This document shows, in pieces, positions 1 through 13,204 of a stretch of 64,000 bases of DNA. How positions within the stretch are numbered: position 1 is the stretch's first letter; the number at the start of each line of letters is the position of its first letter. The notes beneath the pieces are model-generated. The model was not told the DNA's origin, did not search any database, and worked only from the letters and a program-made list of their open reading frames with translations. Position numbers and translations under genes: made by a program. The DNA is from Spirodela intermedia (lineage: Eukaryota; Streptophyta; Magnoliopsida; Alismatales; Araceae): the NCBI GenBank assembly GCA_902729315.2, contig LR746270.1:3372501-3436500 (forward strand), in the 5' to 3' direction.

Positions 1-3000
1 TCTCTCGCTACCACCCTCAAACACGTTAGAATACATATGAAGAGCCACACTAGGCCCAAATAGGCTGGATCTGACAATCCATTTTAGGTATTTTCTAAAA
101 CGCTAGGTCTTTCAAAAGAAGATCCTAAGCCAAGTCATGGCGTAGGGTGTCTCATATGGGGTTCATGTTACCTAGAGTTGGCACTTACTGGTTATAGGAA
201 GAAGAGCTTGGAAATCCAAGCTCAATAAATCTTGTTGGAATCATCATGAAAAAATTATTATGAATTATATCAGTACATACTACTAACCTCTAAATTGATA
301 TTCAAATCTTTAGATCTAGGTTTTTTATTGTAGAAATATATTTTTCAGGACTCAAATGAAAAAAATGAGATGTCAATAAATATATCAAAATCAAATGAGC
401 TGGAAATAAATATAAATATAAGTTTTAAGTGGATAATATAAAATATTTCAACCCATCTATGGACTCATTATTAAAGTATGCCAACTCAATAAGTGTGACA
501 ACGCACCTAAAGAGAGACAAACGTAAAGATCCATTCAACATGTCAACTCATTATAACTTAAAAGAGAGAGATGATGAATTGTAAACAAGTGTACAGCACT
601 TTGAAATGTGACTAATTACTTATAAAAAGTTAATTGTACAAGGGACATATGACAAAAATCAAACACAAGTTTGAAAAATGTCCAAATCATGATGATATAT
701 GACATTATCGAGTGATGAGTGACATAACTTGACAACACAAAAATATTATAGTATTAAATAAATAATGTTCTGATTATAAAAACACACTTAAGACTAATAC
801 TAACTAAAATTGATTTTTTTTATATATAATAGAATTATATATTTTTTATACATGAGCATGGCTTGAGTTGACTAAAAATTCAAGAAGAATTCAAATTGTT
901 ATTGTGATCGGTATCCAACATGTATTACGTATGTTAGGAGGGGCTGAAGGCAAAGGCTTAGATTGTAAGAGGGCTTTTAACAATAGTTATAATGTATATA
1001 TAATCAAAGAGAGACAACAAGAAAAATAAATAATCTAGGTTTGAGTGATGAGAGATATCTCATACAATTATTAGATGGCTAATACTTTTCATAGAAAACC
1101 TAATCATCTTTAGCAAGTTCTTTTTTATTGTTCCTATTATCTTTCTGTTCTTTGACCTAATTTCTCTCATGTTCATCATTTGAAATCAGTGTCATATCAA
1201 ATTGATATTATTTTTTTTTGTGTGGAGATTAATGGTGCCCAAATCAAAGGTGAGAAGTTAAAATGCACATAAAAGGAAATAGAGGAGATACAAAAAAAAT
1301 TACAATGATTTTTGATGTTGGAGCAAAACATGAAGAGCCTAACTCAATTTTTAGTGAACATCCAATGACAAAAGATGAGGTGTGTGAAGAAATTCAAAGT
1401 AAACTTTTGGTACAAGGATATTTAGTTGAAGCTAGCGATAGATGTGAGAAAAAATCAAAAGATAGATGTACTCGAAATGAGAAAAAATTGAGGAAGATAC
1501 AAAGAGAAGATATTCAACATAGTATACAATGGATGCTTTTAAATTAGTAGAAGTAATTGGCCTGATGGGTGATGGGGAGTTATAGATATTTAGCTGACAT
1601 TTGACACTAATATTTAATTATGTCAACTAAAGTAACTAAAATTTTTAGTTATAATTAAAATTTTCAATTAATTAATTATTAGAGGTAGAATGATAATTAA
1701 TTGTAAGCATCAGCTTCAAATATAAAGCTTTAATATGATTTATATGGGGTGAGATTAAGATATCTTTTACATCACGAAAAGAGTTGAAGAGTTAATTATT
1801 CAAGAAGTTGGGTCGTCACAAGAAGATAACCTCTATAAGAGATTTATGGACATTAAGCAACAAGACATAGTTATAGAAGTCAAACATAAGTTGAAACTAA
1901 TTACAACATTAATAAAGTAAGTACTATGGAAGGTTTTTGAGAACAAATTAATGAGGGGATTGAAGGTTGTAATATGTGTAAAGGTCATAAATTTAAGGAC
2001 CATTGATTTCCATATAACTTTAGAGATAATTTAACTTATTGAAGAGAAGAACTTGATGATTGAATTGATTTGGGAGGGCAAGGGATCAGACCATGTTAAT
2101 TGACATGTATAAGAAGACCAAACTTCATAAATCAAATTTGAACAAAACTATGTACTACATCAAGGGATTGAGTCAACCTCTAATAACATCACTTAACAAA
2201 ATATATACCCAAAGCTATGAGTCAACTCTTGAAAGTTATGAGTCACATGCAAGCATCCTTCTAACTATTGTGAATGACTAGTGTGCTACTTTAGTTAATA
2301 ATCAAAATATTTAATAGTGGTTTGGCCCACCCAAAGCTCATGTCCACTTCCCAAGGTTGACTACTTTTGGGCTCTATTATTCCTCTTCCAAGAATACGTT
2401 ATTCCAGATGTTGGTATTAATGCTCTAATAACCTTATTTTAGCAAAACCCCCTAGGGGTTGACTATTCAGCAGAACAATTCACAAGCTATATGTGTCCTA
2501 AATCATAGTACCCCCTGGAAGAAAGAAGTCAATGCTATTTTTTTCGCTGGAAGATCATCACAACCTTGTTTTTTGCTGCTGATGAGCCGGTTGATGATCT
2601 TTACTCATCCACCTTGTTTTTCACCGGAATGCTTTGTGCAGAGGAAGGCCTCTCTGTGCATGGATTTAAGGCCACTAGAATCTAGGCTTTTAGCAAGCTT
2701 TTCAACTTTGTTGCAAACATAGCACAAGTTAGTTAAGAAGCACACAAAGAAATCAATCATTTTTTATTTTTACCAATGTCTATGAGATTCATAGTTGATG
2801 TCAGCTTGAATGAAGGGACACAAGTAATCAAATCTTGAGGATTGGCTGATGTTGAATAATCTCAAATGTATGGTCTCTAGTTAAGCAAAGACGATGGAGG
2901 AGAATGAAGAGTTGAGCAGCATCTATTGATTTTTCAATATTTTTTGTTAACCATAATTTTGGCCAAGACGTCCTTATTTATACTCTTCATAGTGGGATGG

Positions 3001-3830
3001 GTCCCCCCTCAATGGCTTGATTTTATCTAGCCATATGTTATACTACAACAATTGCTAGACTTTATTACGCTGTGCCTAAAAATAACCATAAAAAATGTAT
3101 TTTACAACTTGTAAAAAACTCATATTGAATCAAAACCAATGAATTTTGATCTTTCAATTTCTATGTTAGATTCCTCTTCAATTCAGCTTTCCAATGAAAT
3201 AAAATATTGCCACTAAAATTTTGCCATATGAAGTAGAAATAGTCATAGGATTATAGCATTGACCAGTTTAGCCTTATTCAATTTAATAATGTAGAGATCA
3301 TAAAAAACAAATCAATTGGTTCCCACCGGCCAAGTTTCTTTATATTTGTATCTCTTATTGATGTCTTTCCAATAATATAGTTAGCTCTCATGTTTATAAA
3401 ATTATTTCCATACTTTTCCTCTTAGTAATACAATTTTTTTTTTCATAATCATTGTTATAAATGCTTAAACCCAATAGTTGACCAAGTTAAATATTGTATC
3501 AACCCATCAAATCATGGGTCAACACAAGTAAAAATTGTGTCAAATCAATTTAATTATAGTCCTCAGATATAGCTTAAAAACATACAAAAATGATAAAAAT
3601 TTAGTAGAAAACCAATTATCCCTGGTCTTGATATACTTGCTAGCCTTTGAGGGAACCAACAAATCCAACTTAGATACATTGAGTTGGAAAATGTATGTAT
3701 TTGATCATATTTTTAGAAAAATTTACTTGAGAAAATTGACTTTTGGTTCTAATTTGTGGAGAGTCCTGAAAAGTCAGATATTATTCTATGATCTATTTGT
3801 CCTACTTTTTGTATGGTTTAATAATCGGTC
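1..3830. other. AT-rich gene-free region, probable decayed repeats
   Basis: No gene with recognisable homology is visible on either strand. The stretch is strongly AT-rich with only short open frames. Two (1263-1547, 94 codons, and 2093-2281, 62 codons, both +) start with ATG and have lysine- and asparagine-rich translations that could be remnants of retroelement gag-like sequence. I recognise no diagnostic motif (no zinc knuckle, protease, RT or integrase), so this is only a guess. A third frame at 2459-2722 is also unrecognised. The composition differs sharply from the gene-bearing part that starts near 3.8 kb. Confidence 0.5.
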
Positions 3831-3879
3831 CGCTTGGGCAGGTCAACTGAATTAATGGGCGGACCAGTTTGGCTGAGTC

Positions 3880-4517
3880 GGCCCATTAAGAGATGTTTAG
3901 TAATGGGCCGATAACTTCGGGATCCATCCACCCTGGGCAGGCCGAATATTTAACGGGAGAGATAGAGAAAGAGAGAGAGAGAGAGAGAGAGGGGCTTTAT
4001 AAATGGGCTGAGAATTTCGGGCTGGGGTTTGGCCCATTCCGACATTTAACACAAATCGTTGCTTTCAATTTTTTATTTCTTCTGCGCGTCGGCAGCAGCG
4101 GAGCCAGGTCGGAGCATCACCCCGTCCCTCTCGTTCCTCCGATCCACTCTCCGGGGTACTGAGCAGAGGAAGGCCCGCTTCCCCCCGAAGGCATCTCCGA
4201 GCTCAGCGGGAAGCGCAGAGTAAGGAGGGGACGTGCAGAGCTACGAGGACGTCCTCTGATGCCGCGGCTTCTCACTTCGCTCTCTCCACGTGGCCGCGAA
4301 GGTCGCCTCCTTCCCCTCTGCTCCAGTTGGCATCCCAGGCGGCGGACGGCAGATCCGGTGTCCACAGGCGTGATGGTGCCCCTGGTCGCAGTGGAGATCG
4401 TCTTCAGAGCCAACTGAGGCGAGGAAATTGGGTGAGGAGGAAGGTCAGAGAGGGAGGGAGGGCAGTGAGTGGGGAAGAGAGAAGGTAGATCTTGATCTCT
4501 CTTCTAGGAGGGAGATC
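3880..4517 (+). promoter_or_regulatory. Promoter and 5' leader of the QWRF gene
   Basis: Site II-type elements (TGGGCC or its complement GGCCCA) occur at 3880-3885, 3904-3909 and 4031-4036. A (GA)n tract at 3971-3992 lies between them. From about 4080 the sequence becomes GC-rich and runs into the coding start at 4518 without an intervening gene. TGGGCC clusters are typical of plant genes expressed in dividing cells, which fits a microtubule/augmin gene. The transcription start cannot be placed from sequence. Confidence 0.5.
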
Positions 4518-7500
4518 ATGGTGGCGGCGAGCCCGGGAACTCAGGCCACTTCCGCCACTGCCGCCGTCCGCGCGAGGAACCCCAAGAAACCGAGCGTCCG
4601 ACACGAAGATCTCCCCAACCCCACCCGGTCGCCTCTCCTTCCCTCCGAGAAGGACAATGCCGGTTCCTACCGGCGGCCCCGGACGAAGGAAGTAACCTCA
4701 AGGTACCTCTCCTCCTACAGTTCTTCCTTCTCCTCTACCACCAGCACCTCAGCTTCATCCGCGGGGGCAACTGCCACCTCTGCTACATCTTCCTTGTCTT
4801 CATCTTCCACGGCGCTTTCCTCCCGGCGTTTCCCGTCTCCCCTTCTTACCTCTCGCCCCTCTCCCACTGCATCCACGGTGCTCCAACCGTCTACCGCCAA
4901 GCGCTCCCAATCCGTTGACCGGACTCGAGCTGCTGCTCCACGTCTGGATCCCAGCAGGTCCAACAATTGCGTAACCACGGAGATCTCCTCCGCAAGCAGA
5001 CCCCTCCGGACAACGCGGAGCCTTTCTGTATCCTTCCAAGGGGAATCATTCGTCTTCCAGACTAGCAGGGTTAAGAATGATACCGCAGGCTCCACAAGGA
5101 AGCCCACCCCAGATCGTCGGAGGTATCCAGCTACTCCAATGAGAAATGGCATGACTGGTGGCGGGGAAGGCGGTGGCATTGGGCCTCAAACAGAGAATTC
5201 AAGGTCTGGGGACTACAACCGTTGGCCCGCAGCACACAGTAGCAATTCCAACCCACTGACAAAGAGCTTAGAATATTCTCTGAATAAGGGAGGATCTATT
5301 TTTGCAACTGAAAATTTTATGCGGCATTCTATTGCATTTGATGAGGCTAGACATGCATCATATGATGCTGGTGATCTGTCTGCATCTTCTGACACAGATA
5401 GTGTTTCCTCCGGGAGCAATTCAGGAGCTCATAATTCATCTGCTCCTGCATGTACCCCTTTCATCCCCCATGGCATTAGTGTGCCAGCAAGGTTTTGGCA
5501 GGACACAAACAGCAGGACCATCCTCTTGTCAGACTCAGGTTTGCCGCAATTAACACCTCTATCCAGGGCTACAGCCGCGCCAAGATTTATGCCCGTGAAG
5601 AAACCATTGATCGATGGCCCTGTTATATCTCCGAGGACAGTTTCATCTCCTATCAACGGTCCCACCAGGCATTCTTCCCCGGTGAAAGCTGTGTCATCTC
5701 CATCAAGGATGATGGCAAGTCCTTCACGAATGAGAAGCAATGATGTGCTTATGGGTCAGCCAGGCAATGCACCTTCCATTATAAACTTTGCTGCAGAGGT
5801 CCTCCGGAGAGGAAAGAGGGGTGAGAGCCGAATTGAAGAAGCACATTTATTAAGGTTACTTCATAACCGTCATCTGCAGTGGCGATATGTGAATGCAAGA
5901 GCAACTTCATCGCTGTCTGTACAGATCGTGGCTGCAGAGGTAGTTTAGTGTTTTATTATTCTCTTTGTTTTGCTGTCTTCTGTTGACATTCATTCTACCT
6001 TGCTGTTGCATTGTATTAGTTGTCATTTTTTTCCAACCCACAATTACCATTTATTTCTATGACTTTATTTTAGTATTTTAAATTGATCACGTCATTTATG
6101 TGAGCATCTGTCTGTTCTATGTACTCGAACAAGTTCCTTCCTGGAAATCTCCAGTGTTTTATCATTTATGTAGTGAGTCTGCTCCTGTGCTACTATAGGG
6201 AGGCGTGAGTGAATGTTCCATATGGTGGGGCATTGGTTCTGAGTAGGTGGCGGTAGCTTCATTTAAAAGTACACAAAAGACATTGCCATCCATGCTTTAT
6301 CTAGAATCATAGTTTATCGATGATTTAAGGTATTGTATATGTAGACAATAGTCTCAAGTGGAATTTTTCCCTTGTTCCTATCTCTTTGGGTTCTATGAAG
6401 AACTATTTATGATTAATTGTCGAAAGGACTGTACATTTGTAGAAATGTTTTCCTCTTCATGATTGACTTTTGATTGATGGTACTAGTGTTATCAATCAAT
6501 CCAAATTTATGTAATTCTTTTAAGAACTAATCTTAGAATACTAAATATATTGCAATGAAGATGATTGAATCCTCCTAGCAAAGCATGAAAACTTTACGTT
6601 CTGTGGAGCTTGCGTATTTCTGGAAGATAAATGGCATCTTTACTGTGAGAACTAAATGTTTTGCACTGATATATCTTTGGAACTCTTATGGATTATCTTC
6701 TGTGGATTCTCCTGTGTAATTGTTAAAACAGATTCCGAAACATTGTAGTCTCTATCATATCGTGTTCTGCTGATTTGGTTTAAAAAGATAAATAATTTTT
6801 CGACCAACTTATCTTGTTTGTGCCAGAAAAGTCTCCACAGTGCTTGGATAACTGCCACAGAAATGCGTGATTCTGTCATAATTAAAAAGATCACGCTGCA
6901 TCTATTGAGACGAAATATGAAGCTAGGTTCTCTCCTGAAGGAGCAAGTAAGTCTCATGTCCTTCTTTGTTGTATAACCTTGTTATGTATGTAAATTCGGT
7001 ATAGTTTCCTACAAATTGCGTTTTGGAACATGGTCTGTGGCAACTTCAATGTTCTCTTCTTATTCCTAGTTTTCTCTTGCTCAATATTTTTACAATTTAT
7101 TATTCAAAATTATCCATAAGAAATGAAGAAGGATACTCGAGGATTATGCCATATTTTGATAGAACAAATGTTGAAACACGATTGATTTTTTTCTGCAGCA
7201 GTTGCATACGAGCCCTGTAATTACATTCATTGTCACTGAATTAAAGGGAAGAATTAGCCTGTTCATCACTATACATACAGTGCCAAAATGAAAATGTATT
7301 TCTTTGGTGGCATTTTCTTAAACAATCAGTGAGAGCAGTCTTAGCAGGACTACATTATTGTGTCTATAGTGCAGGTTATCATGAGTATTGGATAGCTTAT
7401 CTAAAAAATTTGGCAGCCCATAATCTTCAGACTTAAAAAAGGTAACTACTGAAGCGTCTCATTTCCCTTGTTGTCAAAATCTGTCCTATGTGAGAGAGTA

Positions 7501-10500
7501 TAGAAACTGTGTTCAAAATTTGAGTAACCTTTGACCATTTCCGGTTGACTTAGTTTACTCTATAAATGAAAGCAATATTATCAATTAAAGAAAAATCAGG
7601 CTCTAACATACTACTGATCTGATCCACATGAATCGGCTCAGTGCTCAAACCTCGCACCAGTGTGGTGATTAGTTGGGTTGGTTACCCTATGGCTTTATCA
7701 GTCTGGTTGGAGGTCAAATCACCTATGGATCTGCTGATGTGGTGCTCATTTTGTTCGAATTGCATGTGATTTACTCTGGTATTGCGAATTGTTGTGAGAT
7801 CTCTCACCGTTTTAGTCAGAAAATATTTTAGGAGTTCAGGGGTATATAACCATCTGGTGCAGCCTCAGCATCGACCATTGAACACAATAATTAGAGTGAA
7901 CAAAGAAAAGAGAGGAAGAATTAAAAAAGAGAAGGAGAATGACCCTGTAGACTGGGTGCAATGGTGGAAATGAGCAGAGTTGTGACCATTGTGACAGCCA
8001 GGGTAGGCTTCTTTCTTCTCTCTCCTTCCGTAGTTCTACCCAATGTAATACCCACCACAAAGGGTCCCACCACTGGCTAAACCAGGAAAATCTGTGTATT
8101 AAACCATCATTCTGGCCCGTGTGATTTGCACAAGTCGCGCTTATCTAATCTGTACCACCTTTGCTTTCAGGGTTTTTGAAACTAAATCTGTGACGAACAC
8201 ATGTTTTATGATTTCTAACATGACTGGTAGTTTCTCATTCTTTTGGCAATATTCTCTAGCAATATACCATTCAAGTCTTCAGAGTTGTGTGGGATTTTGG
8301 AGCAATTACTTTAGATGATCCATCTTCTTTGAACATAAGTTATCTTTTGGAAGCAGGAATTTCACTGGCCTAACACAACGTTTCTTCCTACTATGTACTA
8401 GCAGATTGCGATCTCATGCGCATCCTAGTAGAATAAATGGGTCTGCAAATATCATTATAACTAAGGGAAAATAACAACTTAAATTTATTTATAAATTTTA
8501 AGGGGGATTACCAAATTCTGTAGAAATTAGTACTGGAGGGGGCAGGAAATCTCTCTTCTTACTGCGACAATGTGGTACGTGACAACCCTGGACAATATTG
8601 AGCCATTCCTTATCTTTGGAAACATGTTGACCATCTCAGATCTTCTGTATGTTCCTCAATGCTTATGTAATCCTAGCTTTTTTTTTTGGAACGAACGAAA
8701 AACAGCATTTCTCGTTTGTTCTGTGACAACATTCTAATATACTAAAGAAAATTCTGTATTCCACACACGCGTGTTCTATTGGAAAATGTCAACCAGCTAG
8801 ATGCATGGACCGAATTGAACAGCATGTTGGCATGTGTATCAAGTTGAATGCTTCCTTTCTACATCTGAAACTCTTTATTTGATATATTTAGATGACTTAT
8901 CTGGAAGAGTGGTCTCTTATGGATCGAGAACATGGAAATTCTTTAAGTGGGGGCATCGAAGCATTGGAAGCTAGCATTCTCCGGCTTCCAGTTGTCAGTG
9001 GAGCTAGGGTTTGTGCATTCAAGCTTTCTTTGTCCTCCGTCAAAATTGACTTCACGCGCCATATCAATTCATTTACTGGCACTTCATAAATTTTCCCCTT
9101 CAAGCAGGCAAATATCCAAGATATCAAAGATGCTGTTGGTTCAGCTGTTGATGTGATGCAGGCAATTGGGTCTTCTGTTTACTCAGTGCTGTTAAAGGTG
9201 AGAGCTCCACTTTGGTTTCTATCAGAAGAATTCGTTATGTTGAGATGATCATTCCCTTCCAGGCTAACTGATGTATTACTGACTACTCTAAAAAAAATAC
9301 AAGATAATATATATTACAGACATCCACATTTACAATTTTCCTAAAAGATGTGTTTTGTGAATAGTCTTCACGAACCAGGTATTTCTATTCTAACCAGGCA
9401 CGCTGAGGATATAGAATTCAACTGCCTTGATCTTATTTGATATTATCTGATCTTTACAGACCTATTTGATGTTGGATTATTTAATCATTTTTTTTATTGA
9501 ATCTCCACATTAGCAGTATCATTAAGGAAAGGTATATATATAGACATATCATCTCAATGCTAATATTAGAAGCCCATAGAAGCCTAGAATCACAGTCCCA
9601 TGCCATTAGCTGTTATCCTCCCAAAAATGAATCAGATCTAGGCAGCACCCGTGGTCTACTGGACATACAACTGCCTTGATCATGGATGGTTTACGCCAGT
9701 TTGGGCACATTCATTTTACATCGCTAAAAGCAGCTGTGTAGGCTGGTCAATGGGCAGGCTCACCAGGTACCCTGGGTGGTGTGCCCAGCATTTTTGTTGC
9801 CTTGGGTCTAAGAATCAGGCCTGTAAATAGAAACAGGCCTTGGTCCACCTTTCTTTAATTGCTGGTGAAATCCTCTATTTGGGGGGGGGATTAGGGTTTC
9901 CTCCGATTCTCGGCAATCTGTTGAGACCCATCTCTCTGCATGGTTTCTTGTTCCATGGAAATCCATTTACATCATTTTTATTGCCAAATCAAGCATCAAA
10001 GGAGCTATTTATTTCCCATCTTTCAGGCAGAACAAACGAGGTCCCTGGTGTCCGAGCTCCTGAAACTAGCGGCTCAAGAAGGGGCTATGCTGGAAGAATC
10101 GAGGAGCCTCTTGTGCAACATGGCAGCAATTCATGTAAGTATATGTAGATCTCTTCAATCCTGCTTATGTAGATCTATTCCTTTCCCTGGTGACACTCTT
10201 CCAAGTTTGGGGATGTTCTGTAAGAACAGCCCTATGTCGGTCAACACAGAAGTAAACTATGAATATTCTGAGAGAGAAACAGTCCTCAATTGGGTGATAT
10301 CCTAGGCAAGTTCTGACCTAACATCCGGTAATTTGTAAGATTAGCCCCCCTCCCATATTGGTTATGACAGAAGTCAACTCATAACCTGAGAGGAATTTCA
10401 ATCCTCCCCAAAATCAGGATCTGATCATCCGATTCCGGCCCATAATTAGGCCAGATCAAAGATTAACTCATGCATTCATATAAGTCAAACCGGTCGATTC

Positions 10501-10911
10501 CTGCCCAATTCTAACCCATGAAGAACCCAAACCGTTGACTAACTACTTCGAAGCTTGGAGATAATCCATATGATTGGTCCCCCCATCTGGTTGCTACAGA
10601 AACAAAGTCAATTTGAGAGGAAGAACTCCAATCCTCCCAAAATCAATTAATAAACAGTATCTGATTTCAAGCCCTTGCCAGATCGTATATTGACTCCCTG
10701 CACTACTAAAAGTCAAATCGACAGATTCCTGTCTAGAATTACTACTATATATATATATATATATATATATACGTAAGTGCACTATGATCTTGATATGGAT
10801 TATCAAAGGACCCAAAAGTGCAGAGATCCTCTAATGCGGGCTCTCTGAAAACAGGTGAAGCAGTGCAGCTTGCGGGCTCACCTCCAGCAGCTGAGACGCT
10901 ACCCGGGCTGA
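4518..10911 (+). CDS. QWRF motif-containing protein (augmin subunit 8-like), 6 exons
   Basis: Coding exons are 4518-5939, 6827-6946, 8892-9008, 9108-9197, 10027-10134 and 10855-10911, giving about 637 aa. All junctions are GT-AG and in frame. The long first exon encodes a basic, Ser/Thr/Pro-rich disordered N-terminus typical of microtubule-binding proteins. Near residue 454 comes the family signature RHLQWRYVNARA, with Tyr where Phe gives the family its name. The small exons encode the helical DUF566 part (for example EEWSLMDREH, AVDVMQAIGSSV, LVSELLKLAAQE, SLRAHLQQLRR). Arabidopsis relatives are AUG8 and QWRF1/2, which act with augmin or on cortical microtubules. The frame is open upstream of 4518 without an ATG, so 4518 is the natural start. 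Which paralogue this is cannot be decided from sequence. Confidence 0.93.
10746..10771. repeat. (AT)n microsatellite in the last QWRF intron
   Basis: Uninterrupted AT dinucleotide run about 80 nt upstream of the final exon of the QWRF gene. Confidence 0.9.
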
Positions 10912-11285
10912 TGTGAATCCCCTCCCACTCTATCTCTTATGAATGGCTTCACTAACCACCGCCATGGCGGCAAAGGTGAGAGAGCTTGTCCAAAGGTGAA
11001 AGAGCTCGTCCAAAGGTGAGAGCTTCAGCTATGCTCCTTTCCTTAAAAAGGAAACATTTACTGTGCCTCATTTTCCTCTCCTGTGCATAGATTCTTACCA
11101 TACGAGTGCCCCCCCCCCGCAACAACCCCTTCCTGGCTGATTTAGGGGGGGATGAATGTGTAAATATGGATGTGGATTTGGTATGCTTTCTTGTCCAGAT
11201 TCATGGGTTGACTGAGGATCCCTGGATTTTTTGATCTTTTGGTCATGTTGACCCGCGAAGGCGGGCCGGAACTGTTTGTTGCCGG
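10912..11285. other. 3' flank of the QWRF gene
   Basis: Follows the QWRF stop codon. It holds a short direct repeat of GTCCAAAGGTGA-type units near 10975-11022, and a C run near 11107-11115. No open frame of note. It probably contains the 3' UTR and polyadenylation region. Confidence 0.4.
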
Positions 11286-11670
11286 GCTTTTGTTCCGGGC
11301 CAAATTTCTTTATTCATTCGTTGAATGAATGAATGAATGAATGAATGAATGAATGGATGCTGTTTCCGGGCTTGAATATTAAAATCAAGCCCGATGGATG
11401 AATAGGTCCGTTGACTCTCCTACTTTGTCTGTGGTGAGAGGATGCCATTTCCGGTCCCGAGCTTAAGGTTCAGACCCCGGAATAGAAATTTGGCCCGTTG
11501 AATGAATTCCGTTTCTGGGGCTTGAGACTAAAAAAGTCAAGCCCCGGGTGCCCTGACATGTCAATGACCATTGACCTTCGTATCTGTCTGTGGTGTGATG
11601 GCATTTCGGGGCTTGGACCTTGAGTTCGGCCCAAACCCAGAAATGGGCCCATTGATATTCAAGTTCCCCC
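11286..11670. repeat. Imperfect tandem repeat family with two hairpin-forming palindromes
   Basis: Three diverged units of roughly 130-160 nt share phrases such as TTTCCGGGCTTGA, TGTCTGTGGTG(A/T)GA and GGCCCGTTGAATG. Two units contain short perfect inverted repeats: GGGCTTGA at 11368-11375 pairs with TCAAGCCC at 11385-11392, and GGGGCTTGA at 11517-11525 pairs with TCAAGCCCC at 11537-11545. A tetranucleotide (GAAT)n run lies at 11322-11356. There is no coding potential. It could be a non-autonomous transposon remnant or a local duplication. Confidence 0.6.
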
Positions 11671-11849
11671 AATTGACAGACTTGCCTTCTAGTTTGGGCC
11701 TACAAGCCGAGGCCGGAAGTCCAGAGAGAGAGAGGGAGGGGGAGGCATGGATTCCTTTTCTTGATCTGAAAAGGGTCTTCCACTTTCCGCACCCACTGTG
11801 CGGTGGGCCCTCCGGCGTGGTTTGCGGAGTCGCCTGCTCCTTAGAGTAG

Positions 11850-11855
<6 letters not shown>

Positions 11856-11900
<45 letters not shown>
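11856..11900. repeat. (GA)n microsatellite
   Basis: Long pure GA run with a short GATA prefix, lying just left of the GC-rich orphan region. Confidence 0.95.
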
Positions 11901-11902
<2 letters not shown>

Positions 11903-11949
11903 ATGAAGAAATCACAGGGCTGGCAAGATGTAGATACATACCAACCTTA

Positions 11950-12440
11950 ACTTACTTCCCAAGACAGCCGTAGAAGAGACGTCGGCTGTTGTTCTTGCAG
12001 CTGACGCTATTGCCTGTAGGCGATCGCCGCTTTGAAGCTCGCCGTCGTGGAAAGTTCTCCGGCGGTGTCTCGGCCATCCTCCGCCGCTGCATTTCTCTCG
12101 CCGCCGTGGAGGTCGCGCTCACCCCCACTTTCCCCAACCCCTCCGCGAAGCAGCGCTGCCGTGGAGGACCGTCTTGACCGCCGCCTCTTACAGGGGCCGC
12201 TCCGCTTCACATGCGAACACACATAAAGAAGGCGCCGCCGGAGACCTCGGCCAGGAAGACGGTGGCGCCACCGTGCGCCTCGGCGAGGGAAGCGGAGATG
12301 ATTTCTCCCTGAAACTGCAGGCAACGTTTCCCGTCTTACTTGGGAAGGAGAGAGAAGGGGGGAGAGATAGAGAGAGAGAGACAGGCAGGTTGGCGGCGTT
12401 GGAAGGTAGTGAAGGTGGTGGTGGGGGGATGTGTTCTTGT
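11950..12440. other. GC-rich orphan region, possible first exon or leader of an unidentified transcript
   Basis: Abruptly GC-rich and open in several frames on both strands, as first exons of plant genes often are, but no frame gives a recognisable protein. On the minus strand a consensus donor GTAAGT sits near 11955, which would suit a first exon running from about 12330 down to 11956. I could not find downstream exons before the (GA)n run and the QWRF gene. It may be a non-coding transcript, a gene relic or simply a promoter-associated island. Confidence 0.3.
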
Positions 12441-12480
12441 GTTTATACGGGTGACCTCCATCAGCTGTCTGCCTGGCCGG

Positions 12481-12740
12481 GATGGGCCCGGGCCTACATT
12501 GTTGGCTCGTCACGTGCCCTACCCTTATATTATTGGGCCTGGGTGGCGCGGTTTGCTTAGTCACGTGTACTTTTCTATTTTGTTGGGCCTGGGTCACACG
12601 TTTCTATAAGGAAAAAATCCCGCCCACAAAGACGTGTCTCATGGCTTGGACAACCACGTGTCAGGCCCACCCAGCCTGTCTAGTAGGCTTTGGTACTATG
12701 TCCCTTGGCTCTTTCCGATTGGGCCTGGCCCACGTCTTTC
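12481..12740. promoter_or_regulatory. Cluster of G-boxes and site II elements
   Basis: Three perfect CACGTG G-boxes (12511-12516, 12562-12567, 12655-12660) alternate with three TGGGCC boxes (12534-12539, 12584-12589, 12720-12725) within about 220 bp. Such density is typical of an active plant promoter. It borders the GC-rich orphan region on its left and about 480 bp of repeat-like sequence before the 3' end of QNG1 on its right, so a minus-strand transcript toward 11950 is the most likely client. This is inferred from motif content only. Confidence 0.45.
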
Positions 12741-13163
12741 ACTACCATATAATATATATATATATATAAATCCATCAGTGAATGTCCATATAAAAAATAA
12801 TTGTTTTTACTTATTTAAGGTAACGGGCGTGGCATTGGATGAGCAAGTCATCGCAAGGTCCGATCCCCAGCCGAGTGGGATCGGCGAATTGGATGGGGGG
12901 AGAGAAAATTATTGTAAATAATATCGCCACGCATTTTTAAAATCATTAATATTTTTTAATTTTGAAAAAAGATCTAAGTTACGAGCGGATGTCATTTTAG
13001 AGCGGCAGATGACGAAGCCATGGGCTGGATTAACGAGAACTCAATGTTATCTATTTGGGCCTAAATATCAAGTTTCTAAAGCAAATAAATTCGCCCCAAA
13101 TCCTTATTGGGCCGTGGTCGAACCCCGATATCTCCGCCCCTTCCTTTCTTCCTTCCTTCCTTC

Positions 13164-13204
<41 letters not shown>

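Noticed and set aside
1263-2281. Small ATG-initiated frames as genes
   Set aside because: AT-rich, Lys/Asn-rich and without a recognisable domain or splice partners; at most retroelement debris.
12007-12597. 196-codon minus-strand open frame
   Set aside because: No family similarity, Arg/Ser/His-rich low-complexity translation, and it runs through the promoter-like motif cluster.
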